Assembly: GCF_030954495.1 (NCBI RefSeq)
Contig: NZ_JAVHUW010000031.1
Coordinates: forward strand, 1-40,774
From: Candidatus Desulfosporosinus nitrosoreducens
Lineage (GTDB): Bacteria > Bacillota > Desulfitobacteriia > Desulfitobacteriales > Desulfitobacteriaceae
Reading direction: 5' to 3'
Length of the DNA stretch: 40,774 bases
Shown: in pieces, positions 25,355 through 33,382 of the stretch
How the letters are laid out: each line of letters opens with the position of its first letter
Numbering within the stretch: the stretch's first letter is position 1
Made by a program: the position numbers and the translations under genes
Notes under the pieces: generated by a model
The model's input: the letters and a program-made list of their open reading frames with translations, nothing else
Databases searched by the model: none
What the model was told of the DNA's origin: nothing

Positions 25355-25686
25355 CGTTTCTTTTCAGCCAGTTCCTCGCGCTGCAATTTTGATTCAATGC
25401 GCCTTTCCACTTTGCGGCTTTTCAAATTTTCTTTGATGGCCTCTTGTGAAGAGGTGGAGATCCCTTTGGATTGCATTTCTCTAGCTACTTGTCTTGCGAG
25501 TTTCTTCGGATTCGCCGATTTGCTTTTTGGCCGAGCAGCACAAACCAGAGGCTTTGAGGAAGCTAGTAATTCCATCATTTTATGGTTGATAAACCACAGA
25601 ACGTTCGTATCATGCGGTTCCGATCCGAAAACATGCCGAGCCGCCATGAGTTTTGAATCAACTATTTCCTCAACATATTGCGGCAA
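25309..25686 (-). CDS. yjdF: YjdF-family protein, N-terminus apparently lost
   Basis: 125 aa from TTG 25686, which has no ribosome site. The C-terminal half matches YjdF: RPKSKSANPKKLARQVAREM, then KGISTSSQEAIKENL, and a highly basic tail EREELAEKKREMATLKAKAKHRGK-like region ending KHRGK. The middle ARHVFGSEPHDTNVLWFINH also fits. The usual beginning (a strand followed by FWVGxxE) is not found upstream, so this is probably an N-terminally damaged gene. YjdF is linked to the yjdF (azaaromatic) riboswitch in Firmicutes, but no such leader was recognised here. Full length in relatives is about 140 aa. Confidence 0.7.
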   Translation of the reverse strand: MPQYVEEIVDSKLMAARHVFGSEPHDTNVLWFINHKMMELLASSKPLVCAARPKSKSANPKKLARQVAREMQSKGISTSSQEAIKENLKSRKVERRIESKLQREELAEKKREMATLKAKAKHRGK

Positions 25687-25875
25687 ATGGATTGGGCTAT
25701 TTTGGACTTTTTGAGCGGATCAACATAGGGTACCTTCAACTTTGGATGTTCATGTTTTCGCTGAAGCTGCCTGCTTTGATTTGCCGGCTATGCCTTAATA
25801 CTGATTGAAAAGGATATATCAATATTAAGTAGTATTGTACCGATTTTAATTGTGTTATTTAAATTCTAATAGAGC

Positions 25876-25943
25876 TTGACGGGCAAAAAAGTTGATGCTA
25901 CAATGTGAATGAATAAAAAATAATTCATTCACATTGTAGCATC
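25876..25943 (+). promoter_or_regulatory. Sigma-A-type promoter overlapped by a 21-bp perfect inverted repeat (likely TetR operator)
   Basis: TTGACG (25876-25881), 17-bp spacer, TACAAT (25899-25904). The inverted repeat has arms 25894-25914 (starts GATGCTACAATGTG) and 25923-25943 with an 8-bp A/T centre, and covers the -10 box and the start region. A TetR regulator gene is second in the operon it precedes, which makes autorepression likely. In RNA it would form a 5'-end hairpin. Confidence 0.8.
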
Positions 25944-25966
25944 ATTGATTAGAACGGAGAACCGAA

Positions 25967-26737
25967 ATGAAAAAGGTTACAGTGTTTATCGGAAGTGCCC
26001 GGAAGCAGGCAACTTACGAAGCAGTCCGTGAATTTGAGGAAAATTTGAAATCATATACTGAAATTGACTTTGAGTATGTTTTCTTAAAGGACTATCGGCT
26101 TGAATTTTGCAGAGGCTGCAAGCTTTGTTTTGATAAAGGAGAAGAGTTATGCCCCATACGGGACGACCGGGATGTGCTGATTGACAAGATAAATCAATCC
26201 GACGGTGTTATTTTCGCCACCCCTAATTATTCGTTTCATGTTTCAGCGCCAATGAAGAATTTGTTGGATCGACTCGCTTTTGTTTTTCACCGGCCGCGTT
26301 TTTTCGGCAAGGCTTTCACGTCCGTCGTCACTCAAGGTGTTTTCGGTGGAGGCTCTATTGTGAAGTACCTTGGCAATATGGGAGAAAATTTTGGATTCAA
26401 TGTTGCGAAGGGCTGTGTTCTGAAGACGCTGGAGCCGATTTCAAAAGCTGCGCAGGAAAAGAACTCACATGAAATCAAAAAAGCCGCTGCAAGGTTTTAC
26501 CGGGTGCTTATGCGTCCGGCCCCTCCATCCCCGTCTTTCTTCAGGCTGATGATGTTCCGAATGTCCCGGACAAGCATGAAAGCAATGCTCAACGATGAAT
26601 ACTGCGACTATCGTCATTATAAAGAAAAAGGCTGGTTTAAGTCGGATTATTATTATGATGTTTCGTTGAGCCCTATCAAAAAACTGGCAGGTCAGATTTT
26701 TGATTATATGGGACGTCGGATGTCGAGGCAGGGTTAG
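25967..26737 (+). CDS. NADPH-dependent FMN reductase-like flavoprotein
   Basis: 256 aa. It begins with the flavodoxin-like strand and phosphate loop (KKVTVFIGSARKQATYEAV), has a cysteine-containing segment FCRGCKLCFDKGEELC typical of iron-sulfur flavoprotein-like reductases, and the FMN contact ATPNYSFHVSAPMKNLLDRL. It likely uses FMN and NAD(P)H to reduce quinones, nitro compounds or similar; the substrate is unknown. The C-terminal 80 residues are basic and aromatic. It is first in a two-gene operon with a TetR regulator under the inverted-repeat promoter, the usual set-up for an inducible detoxification reductase. Confidence 0.85.
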   Translation: MKKVTVFIGSARKQATYEAVREFEENLKSYTEIDFEYVFLKDYRLEFCRGCKLCFDKGEELCPIRDDRDVLIDKINQSDGVIFATPNYSFHVSAPMKNLLDRLAFVFHRPRFFGKAFTSVVTQGVFGGGSIVKYLGNMGENFGFNVAKGCVLKTLEPISKAAQEKNSHEIKKAAARFYRVLMRPAPPSPSFFRLMMFRMSRTSMKAMLNDEYCDYRHYKEKGWFKSDYYYDVSLSPIKKLAGQIFDYMGRRMSRQG

Positions 26738-26783
26738 TAATACAGCGCTATCTGGCATACAGAACATGCGGGAGGATTATTCA

Positions 26784-27377
26784 TTGAAAGATACGAAAAC
26801 GGATCTATTTAATTGCGGAAAAGAACTGTTCAGCTCAAAAGGCTTTAAGGATACCAATGTATCCGATATCACAAAATCAGCGGGAATAGGGACAGGTACG
26901 TTTTATAATTACTACTCCTCTAAAGAGGAACTATTCATGGCCATATACATGGAAGAAAACGAAAAACTAAAGAAAAGTATTTTAAAATCAATCAACACTG
27001 ATCAAGACCCGCTGAGTTTAGTGAAAGAAATCATGTTATTGAATTTACAAGGCATGAATTCAAATCCAATTCTGAAGGAGTGGTATAACAAGGACGTATT
27101 CAACAAAATAGAGCAGCATTTTCGTGAAGAAAAAGGGCTAGAGCGTCTTGATTTCATGTATAATGATTTTTCGGAGATGATAAAAAAATGGCAGATTGAA
27201 AGAAAAATGAGAAGTGATATTGACAGCGGGATGATCATGGCCATTTTCACGGCAATCATTACTGTCGAAACCCATAAAGAGGAAATCGGACTTCAGTATT
27301 TTCCCCAGGTTTTGGATTACCTCACGGAGTTTACTATTAAAGGTCTGACCGGCGATGTAAAACAAGACGGTGATTAA
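26784..27377 (+). CDS. TetR/AcrR-family regulator
   Basis: 197 aa from TTG 26784, which has GGGAGG (26769-26774) 9 nt upstream; ATG 26766 is an alternative. The N-terminal TetR helix-turn-helix is clear: KTDLFNCGKELFSSKGFKDTNVSDITKSAGIGTGTFYNYYSSKEELF. The C-terminal helical ligand domain is diverse, as usual. It follows the flavoprotein gene by 46 nt and most likely represses the promoter at 25876 through the long inverted repeat. Confidence 0.92.
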   Translation: MKDTKTDLFNCGKELFSSKGFKDTNVSDITKSAGIGTGTFYNYYSSKEELFMAIYMEENEKLKKSILKSINTDQDPLSLVKEIMLLNLQGMNSNPILKEWYNKDVFNKIEQHFREEKGLERLDFMYNDFSEMIKKWQIERKMRSDIDSGMIMAIFTAIITVETHKEEIGLQYFPQVLDYLTEFTIKGLTGDVKQDGD

Positions 27378-27457
27378 ATTACGAGAGAGGATAAAAACTA
27401 TGAAGGAGGCTTTTGAGCAAAAAGTTGTCGTGAAAGCAGAAGCAGGAGGCTCACATT

Positions 27458-28420
27458 ATGGCTAAAAACAATAACATGCTGGCAATTCTGTGGATGCTGA
27501 ATTCAGGCGTAAAAATGACGGCAAAACAGATTTCTGAAAAGCTGGAAATTAATATAAGGACAGTTTATCGGTATATTGATGCCCTATGTGCCAGTGGCGT
27601 ACCTATAATATCTGACCCAGGTCATAATGGCGGGTATAGCCTGCTGAATAATTTGATCAGAGCACCGTTGCTCTTTGATATGGAAGAAAAAAAGGCACTC
27701 CTTCAAGCTGCCGTTTTTGCAAAAGAAGCCGGATACCCTTCGAGTGAGGCATTAGGCAAGGCGACATCAAAGTTGAAAATGTATTCGAATCAGGAACAGA
27801 AAAGTATACTTAACCATCATTTAGCCGGATTTGAAGTGATAAACCCCATGGTAAATCCTTCCGTTCAGACGATATTGGCGGAATTGGAGCAGGCTGTAGA
27901 AAAGGAATTCTCTGTAGAAATTGATTATCGCACAGGCCGTGAAGAGCAACCAAAGAAGAGGATGATAGACCCCTATGGTATGGTTTACTGGAACAACAAA
28001 TGGTATACTGTTGCATTTTGCCGCCTAAGGAATGAAATACGAAGCTTTCGGGTAGATCGGATTTTACTGATCAAGTGTACGCAAATAATATTTAAGCGTC
28101 CGGATGCTTTTTCGGTCGGGGAATTTTTTATGAAAAACCTGTTACCTGATTTAGTGGGTAAGGAGGGGTTAATTCCTTTGATTATCGAAGGCAAGTCAGA
28201 GGCGTTGGCTGAACTATGCAGGCATTGGTTTTTAGGGCATCATCTGAAAGAGCGAACATCTAATCAAGCCATCTTTTTATTTGAGGAAATATCAATGCAT
28301 AATTATGTCCCTTATTTTCTCCTCTCTTATGGTAAATCCATTCAAATAATCGAACCGCAAAGTTTGAAAGCAAGACTTGTTGCTATTGCCTCGGAGTTAA
28401 TGAAATACTATCAACTTTAA
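27458..28420 (+). CDS. HTH-WYL domain transcriptional regulator (DeoR/YafY type)
   Basis: 320 aa. An HTH_11 domain is at about 5-60 (LWMLNSGVKMTAKQISEKLEINIRTVYRYIDALCASGVPI), followed by a WYL domain (about 140-215) with RMIDPYGMVYWNNKWYTVAFC and SFRVDRI. WYL domains bind small ligands or nucleic acid and control operons or defence and DNA-damage genes. AGGAGG precedes ATG 27458 by about 7 nt. A 10-codon frame (27401-27433) with its own ribosome site lies between it and the TetR gene and may be a chance ORF. A strong terminator follows. It probably regulates the adjacent DJ-1 gene, by position only. Confidence 0.92.
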   Translation: MAKNNNMLAILWMLNSGVKMTAKQISEKLEINIRTVYRYIDALCASGVPIISDPGHNGGYSLLNNLIRAPLLFDMEEKKALLQAAVFAKEAGYPSSEALGKATSKLKMYSNQEQKSILNHHLAGFEVINPMVNPSVQTILAELEQAVEKEFSVEIDYRTGREEQPKKRMIDPYGMVYWNNKWYTVAFCRLRNEIRSFRVDRILLIKCTQIIFKRPDAFSVGEFFMKNLLPDLVGKEGLIPLIIEGKSEALAELCRHWFLGHHLKERTSNQAIFLFEEISMHNYVPYFLLSYGKSIQIIEPQSLKARLVAIASELMKYYQL

Positions 28421-28460
28421 CAGCTTCACTGACAGCAGATGTCAGTGAAGCTGTTTTATA
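28420..28460 (+). terminator. Rho-independent terminator after the WYL regulator gene
   Basis: Perfect 15-bp stem, ACAGCTTCACTGACA (28420-28434) with TGTCAGTGAAGCTGT (28440-28454), 5-nt loop, then TTTATAA. Confidence 0.88.
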
Positions 28461-28527
28461 ATGAGGCCAGTCACTGATTACCGATGGTCGGTATTCCTTG
28501 ATAAATAAAATAAGGAGAAATTGCAAA

Positions 28528-29151
28528 ATGAATAATACAGTATATCTTTATGTGTTTGAAACAATGTCAGACTGGGAAATAGGTTACTTAACTGCCGAGC
28601 TGAACTCGGGAAGATATTATAAAAAGGGACTTGCCCCATCAAAAATAGTGACTGTTGGAATGGAAAAAACGATTGTAACCACAATGGGCGGATTGAAAAT
28701 ACTGCCAGATATCAAAGTGGATGAGTGCAGTATTGAAAGCACAGAGGCACTGATTTTACCTGGTGGAGATACATGGACAGAAATAATTCACCAACCCATC
28801 TTAAAAATTGCTGCGCGGTGTTTAAAGGAAAGTATATTGGTCGCAGCCATTTGTGGTGCGACAATGGGGCTCGCCCAGAATGGCTTGCTGAATTCACGCT
28901 GGCATACAAGCAATGATCTGGAATACCTTAAAATGATCTGTCCCGCTTACAGGGGCGAAAAGTATTACAAAATGGAGTCTGCTGTAACTGATGAAAAACT
29001 GATTACTGCATCCGGAATAGCTCCGTTGGAATTTTCTGCACACGTCTTGAAAGCGCTGGGTGTGTTTTCTGCAAAAACATTAGCTGCCTGGTATAGCCTT
29101 AATAAGACCCATGAATCCAAATATTTCTATGCGTTGATAAATTCAATTTAA
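28528..29151 (+). CDS. DJ-1/PfpI family protein
   Basis: 207 aa from ATG 28528; AAGGAG (28511-28516) precedes it, while the in-frame codon at 28498 lies before that site. Fold markers: VYLYVFETMSDWEIGYL, ALILPGGDTW and the nucleophile elbow VAAICGATMGLA with C109. LITASGIAPLEFSAHVLKALGVF closes the domain. It resembles the type annotated as putative intracellular protease/amidase or ThiJ-like, often found beside WYL or HTH regulators. It differs from the 9116-9742 protein in length and sequence, so this is a separate subfamily. Confidence 0.88.
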   Translation: MNNTVYLYVFETMSDWEIGYLTAELNSGRYYKKGLAPSKIVTVGMEKTIVTTMGGLKILPDIKVDECSIESTEALILPGGDTWTEIIHQPILKIAARCLKESILVAAICGATMGLAQNGLLNSRWHTSNDLEYLKMICPAYRGEKYYKMESAVTDEKLITASGIAPLEFSAHVLKALGVFSAKTLAAWYSLNKTHESKYFYALINSI

Positions 29152-29203
29152 TGAAGGTAAGTATAAAATTGAAAGGTTATGATCATTTAAAGGAGTTGTA
29201 AAA

Positions 29204-29491
29204 ATGACTGAAAGCATAAACTATATGGGAGTGTCGGGTAAATACACAAAGAATGGAACTCCCAACAGCTTTACATCTATTACTCCCTTTATAACAGTGA
29301 AGAATCCTTCTGAAGCAATAGAGTTCTATAAAACTGTTTTCAAGGCAAGGGTTAAGGATATTACTGAATATCCGGATGGAAATGGCAATAAAATAATTGC
29401 TCATGCTGAGTTAGATTTTGGAAATGGTTGTTTGCAGCTGGGAGCAGCGAATCCGGCATGGAGGTCGTCACTCTTGACCATAACAAGATAG
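29204..29491 (+). pseudogene. Truncated VOC (glyoxalase/PhnB-like) protein
   Basis: ATG 29204 has AAAGGAG upstream. The first 80 or so residues match a VOC-superfamily N-terminal module (SFTSITPFITVKNPSEAIEFYKTVFKARV, then AHAELDFGNGCLQLGAANPA). Homologues continue for another 70-80 residues; here the frame leaves the family at about 29455 and stops at 29491. The 29492-29770 stretch holds an unassigned frame ending SYELDLLAKVDDQVYGEYAK..KTMEERMGK (stop near 29708), apparently the tail of another lost gene. Confidence 0.75.
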
Positions 29492-29770
29492 GAATTTTGC
29501 GAGGCATCCGGCACAAGCTCAGCCGGTTTTTAGATGCTTGGAGAATTTATGATCGTGGTTGCGGCAATTCCGGCAGAACACGCATCAAAGCCGGCTGAGT
29601 TATGAGCTGGATTTGCTGGCAAAGGTTGATGATCAGGTGTATGGGGAGTATGCAAAGATGCTGAATGGTTTTTTGATTAAGACGATGGAGGAGAGGATGG
29701 GGAAGTAGAGTGGAGGGAGTTATTGAATTATTATTTTGTAAAATTATGTAGAAGCATTATTGAAGTTGAA

Positions 29771-30154
29771 TTAAGGCTTAGTCAGGACCTTCTCTAAGAT
29801 AGCTTCAATGCGTTCCCGGGTACAGGGTTTGCATAGGATTTGTAAAGGTTTGACCTCCATGAATTGAGCGTGATCCTCTGCGGATGTCACAAATACTATA
29901 CTGCAGGCTGACATGGACTTAGATTGCCGTAGTTGTCTGGCGGTTTCAAGACCGCTCAGCTTTTTCATGCTGTTGTCAAGAAAGAGGAGGTTAAAAACCA
30001 AGCCCTGCTTTTCAATTTCTGCGAGAAGCTCCTCGCCGCTGCTGAATTCGTAAATATTAAATAGAACATTCTGTTCTTCTTCATAAAGATGGATTAGTGC
30101 CTCCAATAAGCGACGGGACAACGGCCTGTCATCGCAAATGCCGATGGTAAACAA
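29771..30154 (-). CDS. Stand-alone response-regulator receiver (AgrA/LytTR-type receiver without output domain)
   Basis: 127 aa. Acidic pocket D8-D9 (ICDDRPLSRR), phosphoacceptor D60 (LLFLDNSMKKLSGLE), the switch serine in FVTSAED and lysine in CKPCTRERIEAIL. The sequence most resembles AgrA/LytTR receivers, but the DNA-binding domain is absent, so it is either a single-domain signalling protein or a natural truncation. It is divergent from the XRE gene; the 90-nt spacer between them holds two matching operators. Confidence 0.85.
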   Translation of the reverse strand: MFTIGICDDRPLSRRLLEALIHLYEEEQNVLFNIYEFSSGEELLAEIEKQGLVFNLLFLDNSMKKLSGLETARQLRQSKSMSACSIVFVTSAEDHAQFMEVKPLQILCKPCTRERIEAILEKVLTKP

Positions 30155-30190
30155 AACATCTCCTCCACATCAGGGGTTTTGAGTCATTTT

Positions 30191-30230
30191 AGGACAAATA
30201 GTCCAATATGTCAATAGGACTAAACGTCCT
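30191..30230. promoter_or_regulatory. Two GGAC-N5-GTCC operators in the divergent spacer
   Basis: GGACAAATAGTCC (30192-30204) and GGACTAAACGTCC (30217-30229) have the same half-sites with centres 25 bp apart. They lie between the receiver gene (minus) and the XRE gene (plus), so the XRE protein probably binds both and controls both promoters. Confidence 0.7.
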
Positions 30231-30256
30231 AAGATATACTTGCTTTGGTGATGATA

Positions 30257-30469
30257 ATGCGCTTAAAAATACGTGATGTTCGTGAAGATCATGATCTAAC
30301 CCAGCAGCAAGTTGCACAATATCTGATGTGCGATCAATCTTTATACTCTAAATATGAGCGGGGAGAGCGTGAGGTTCCGCTGAATATCATGATTAAACTC
30401 GCTAAATTTTATAAAACCAGCATTGACTACTTGGTGGGGCTGACAGAAAATAAGAAACCTTACCGCTGA
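30257..30469 (+). CDS. XRE-family helix-turn-helix regulator
   Basis: 70 aa from ATG 30257; the in-frame GTG 30245 and ATG 30248 are less likely because the family begins MRLKIRDVREDHDLTQ. One Cro/C1 domain fills the protein: LTQQQVAQYLMCDQSLYSKYERGEREVPLNIMIKLAKFYKTSIDYLVG. It is probably a dimeric repressor, autoregulated through the paired GGAC-N5-GTCC sites just upstream. Confidence 0.93.
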   Translation: MRLKIRDVREDHDLTQQQVAQYLMCDQSLYSKYERGEREVPLNIMIKLAKFYKTSIDYLVGLTENKKPYR

Positions 30470-30917
30470 GTAAATATCTTTATCGATGAATATATCGAGA
30501 ATTCCAACTTACTTATTTATCTTTGTGAAGGAATATAATACAGTTAGTCAAAGCCAATTCATTGAAATTTTTACGAATTTTACGATTTGCAGGCACAGTA
30601 AGCTTTTGTTTAGATGATAAGGATATTATTTCCAACATTGCCTTGAAACAAGAACAAATGTTTGGTACAATGTGTATAATACAACAATTAAACCTATCGA
30701 ATTCGATAGGTTTAATTGTTGTATTATGGTGAGAGTCTGAGTTGATAACCAGGCTTGCATCGGAGCGTGAAGTATGAGATTTTCTACGTTGAGGAAACTA
30801 AAAATGTTAAAGCAAAAAAGGATTATTGTGGAGCCATAGAGAAATTCACCAAAATATAACAAGCATAAAAAGGTATCCAATATCCTGACCGCTATTTAAA
30901 AACGGGGGAAGATATAC
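30470..30917. other. Gene-poor stretch containing a long perfect palindrome
   Basis: No convincing coding sequence. An open frame on the minus strand (30626-30880) spans the palindrome and looks random. The only strong signal is the 52-bp palindrome at 30676-30727, listed separately. Confidence 0.5.
30676..30727. repeat. 52-bp perfect palindrome
   Basis: Each half is 26 bp (first half begins ATAATACAACAATTAAACC) and they meet with no spacer at GAATTC (30699-30704). All 26 base pairs match. The lack of loop and the AT-rich arms are unlike a standard terminator. Confidence 0.9.
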
Positions 30918-31206
30918 ATGCCGAAGGATAACAAGGAGTTCTTCAAAATAAAGAATCGCTGGTCGGAAATTAAAGACCGGCTTCTTGGCTGTTATCTGAC
31001 ACCGTATTTCCAGAAGGTGCTAAAGACAGGTCAGCCTATCTGGTCAGCGTCCAAAATATCGTATGATTCATGTTTGTGACCACGAGGATGGATGCTTCCT
31101 TATGGCGCAGAATATGCAGAAGAGAAAAGACGAATTGTTCATCAATGTACAGCAGGATGGGCAATTGACGCTTTTTGATATTGACCCAACAGTATTGATC
31201 TATGCT
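30918..31206 (+). pseudogene. Three-Cys-motif partner protein (TcmP) remnant
   Basis: Fragment 1 starts at ATG 30918 (MPKDNKEFFKIKNRWSEIKD, then CYLTPYFQKVLKTGQPI) and stops at 31077. A large internal part is missing. Fragment 2, in another frame from 31063, reads MIHVCDHEDGCFLMAQNM and DELFINVQQDGQLTLFDIDP, the family C-terminal section. The TcmP assignment is from memory of the family and is moderately sure. Its usual partner, a cysteine-motif radical-SAM-like protein, follows as another fragment. Confidence 0.6.
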
Positions 31207-31425
31207 CTACGTAACCGGCGTGGAATATGGAGACTACACCATGAACCACGTTCTTGGCTGTAAGTATCCCTGCTATGCATTTTTACAAAAGAAACGTTTC
31301 GGGCAGGTGACTTCATACGAGGAATGGCTGGAGCCGTATCTGGTAAGTAACACGCTGGAAATTCTTGACCGGGAAATCCCGGCTTGGTCTGAGGTCAATC
31401 CTGTTCGTAGTTTGCCAAACATTCA
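31207..31425 (+). pseudogene. Cysteine-motif (radical-SAM-like) protein remnant, partner of TcmP
   Basis: The frame reads GVEYGDYTMNHVLGCKYPCY, AFLQKKRFGQVTSYEEWLEP and SNTLEILDREIPAW. It resembles the start of the three-Cys-motif proteins coded next to TcmP, with part of the cysteine motif deleted (MNHV directly joined to LGCKYPC). The frame then runs into the hairpin element at 31430. Confidence 0.5.
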
Positions 31426-31429
31426 TGTA

Positions 31430-31563
31430 TGCAGAAGGAGACTGCCGTCAGCTGGGATGTCGTCGGCAGTCTCCTCTTCAGTTAAACAGTTAAGTCTTGG
31501 AGAGGGTTGTAAAGATCATTGCTTGTACCAAGAATCTTACGCGCGTAAGATTCTTGGTACAAG
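31430..31563 (+). repeat. Composite hairpin element, copy 1 (copy 2 at 34962-35092)
   Basis: A perfect 11-bp stem GGAGACTGCCG (31437-31447) with CGGCAGTCTCC, then about 60 nt similar to copy 2 (CTTGGAGAGGGTTGTAAAGA versus CCTGGAGCGGGTGGTAAGGA), then a perfect 42-bp palindrome (31522-31563; half-site CTTGTACCAAGAATCTTACGC). The following 31564-31804 is AT-rich with no gene seen. Confidence 0.8.
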
Positions 31564-31804
31564 TCCGAGAGTAGGCGCTCTTTTTAAGAACATGTGATTT
31601 AAAATGACCGCAAAAGTAAAAATGAAGAATTGTGAAACGTTTTAAATCATCCGTTTAAAGAGCTGTTTTCCTTCGAGGGAACCATTTTCTGCTTCGTCTT
31701 TGCTGTTTTCGTTAACTTTGTACTTATAAAACCATCAAGCCATATCAAATGTAACTACTGTTATTACAATGAAGCCTTTGCTAAACAGAGGAGGAATCAT
31801 AACC

Positions 31805-32698
31805 ATGCAGGTAATAAGAGCTGAGGACAACCTAGCCTTTATACAAAATAAAAGCCATACAATAGTTACTGCCAATAAAGACGGTACTGGAACAGTGCGC
31901 AGAAATATGGAAGCGGTATCAGACAGAATTTGGCTGGAGAAGGAATTTTCAGGTAATTACGGGATGGCCTATAAGTATAAGTTAAAATTGGCAAACCAAC
32001 TATGTCAGGAAGGTTTTATCGTTGAAAAAGGAAAGGATGAATATGGTCACTATCTTCTTTTTCTCAATAGTAATGCCTTTATGTACCTGCATAATAAGGA
32101 GGGACGTCCCCGTATTCCCTGTGGTCCGGTAGAAATGAATTTAATTTTAGCTCCTGAAATGATAGAAGGTTCGGATGAATTAGTAAAAGGTTCCCAGGGA
32201 AGTTGGCCAAGTTTTCACGAAGCAAGGATTCGGATTATTGAAAAGTCTCTGAAATCCATGGCTCTGGAGTTTTATGGAGGTTTTCTATCGTATCGAGTCG
32301 TACGATTGTTTATAGAGGATATTATTTCTCAAAGTTATGATCAGAATTGCCTGGAAAGCTTTGTAGAATTAACCGGCCTTGAATTTAGAAAAGCTGAAAC
32401 TCATATGGAAGTCTTGCTGTTTAATGACTATAAGACCCAGAGGTTACCCGAGGATTTTGATGATTCAGTGTTTAATGATCCGGAATTTGATATTAATACC
32501 ATTAAGCATTTATGGGTGACTGAAGAATATCAGAATCATGGTGTCATCTCTTGCAAGAATCTAAGAATAAAGGTGTCAATTGATGAAGAGGAAAAAAGGA
32601 AAGAAGAAGAATCGTTTAAGAAATTTTTAGAGGAATGCCAAAAAAATCCGTTTTCATTAGATACATGGAATAGGTCAATAAAAAAGGCAGAGCGATAG
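31805..32698 (+). CDS. Unknown 298-aa protein
   Basis: Not recognised. ATG 31805 is preceded by GAGGAGG about 12 nt upstream; an in-frame ATG at 31769 lies before that site. The sequence looks like a compact soluble protein: an N-terminal beta/alpha section (QVIRAEDNLAFIQNKSHTIV), a central YGHYLLFLNSNAFMYLHNKEG, and a charged C-terminal helix (IDEEEKRKEEESFKKFLEEC). No cysteine clusters or membrane segments are seen. It is AT-rich and surrounded by pseudogenes and palindromes, which points to acquired DNA. The frame is intact over almost 900 nt, so it is probably a real gene. Confidence 0.6.
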   Translation: MQVIRAEDNLAFIQNKSHTIVTANKDGTGTVRRNMEAVSDRIWLEKEFSGNYGMAYKYKLKLANQLCQEGFIVEKGKDEYGHYLLFLNSNAFMYLHNKEGRPRIPCGPVEMNLILAPEMIEGSDELVKGSQGSWPSFHEARIRIIEKSLKSMALEFYGGFLSYRVVRLFIEDIISQSYDQNCLESFVELTGLEFRKAETHMEVLLFNDYKTQRLPEDFDDSVFNDPEFDINTIKHLWVTEEYQNHGVISCKNLRIKVSIDEEEKRKEEESFKKFLEECQKNPFSLDTWNRSIKKAER

Positions 32699-32790
32699 AC
32701 AAGCTGATACAGCTTTACAAAGAGTGCGGACCAAACTCGCTGACGGACAGAGCACAAACTATCGTCCAAAATGAAAGCTGGCTTTCCGGT

Positions 32791-33012
32791 ATGTTGAGTA
32801 AAGGTTTGAGTTTAAAGAAATTTGGGCGTTTATTTGTTTACTTCGAAAAAGGAGAACCAAATAATGAATCAATTATCTTAAGGAAGTACTATTTTTATGA
32901 CCGATTTGATCAGAAAATGAAAACCAATAACGTCGACAAAACAGGAAGTTTTTCTCCCAGGATCGGCGGCCATGATCTCGACATAACTCTTTCAAAATCA
33001 CCAGTAGCTTAA
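32791..33012 (+). pseudogene. Gene debris with a DUF2812-like stretch
   Basis: The open frame begins upstream (about 32695) without a start and includes NESWLSGMLSKGLSLKKFGR and LFVYFEKGEPNNES, which resembles the repeated W-x-E-K..GW-L..F.F-x-KGEP pattern of DUF2812 proteins. It then loses similarity. Probably fragments of one or two genes; weak. Confidence 0.3.
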
Positions 33013-33026
33013 ACGAGGCAATTAAT

Positions 33027-33083
33027 AAAATCGGCGGTTTTGAAGTTTGACTAATGGATTAGTCATCTCAAACCGCCGATTTT
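33027..33083. repeat. REP-like hairpin upstream of the hydantoinase
   Basis: AAAATCGGCGGTTTTGAAG pairs with TCTCAAACCGCCGATTTT, and the inside holds a second perfect arm pair, TGACTAAT and ATTAGTCA. The outer sequence is closely similar to the hairpin at 34782-34845. The remaining 33084-33382 has no firm gene; a 41-codon frame from ATG 33310 overlaps the hydantoinase start and may be chance. Confidence 0.8.
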
Positions 33084-33382
33084 AAACTGTAGACTGTTGT
33101 AGAAGTCTGTTGACCTAGAGTAATGAGGATAGAGGGACTTCTCGCCTTCGCCGGGTACCGGGGCGTAGGCTGCATTTAGGAAAGTTCAAATTAAAGAGCT
33201 GCCAAAAAGGTAAACAATGAGCTGACTGTCGCCTGGATCAAGCTACTTACTTGACATCATGTACCGCTAAACTTACTATTACAATATGAAAAATCAGGAA
33301 GAGAGAAACATGCAAGGATTCAAACTTCTGCTTGAGCATTCGCAGACAGAATTAAACTACAATTATACGGAGGTACTGAAAA

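Noticed and set aside
25313..25714. 133-codon plus-strand ORF opposite yjdF
   Set aside because: It is the antisense of the basic YjdF C-terminus, whose codon bias yields a long leucine/serine-rich frame; no start site.
27401..27433. 10-codon leader ORF before the WYL regulator
   Set aside because: A ribosome-site-like GAGAGAGG precedes it, but ten codons without an attenuation structure are not enough evidence.
30626..30880. 84-codon minus-strand ORF with a hydrophobic product
   Set aside because: It spans the 52-bp palindrome and has no ribosome site or family.
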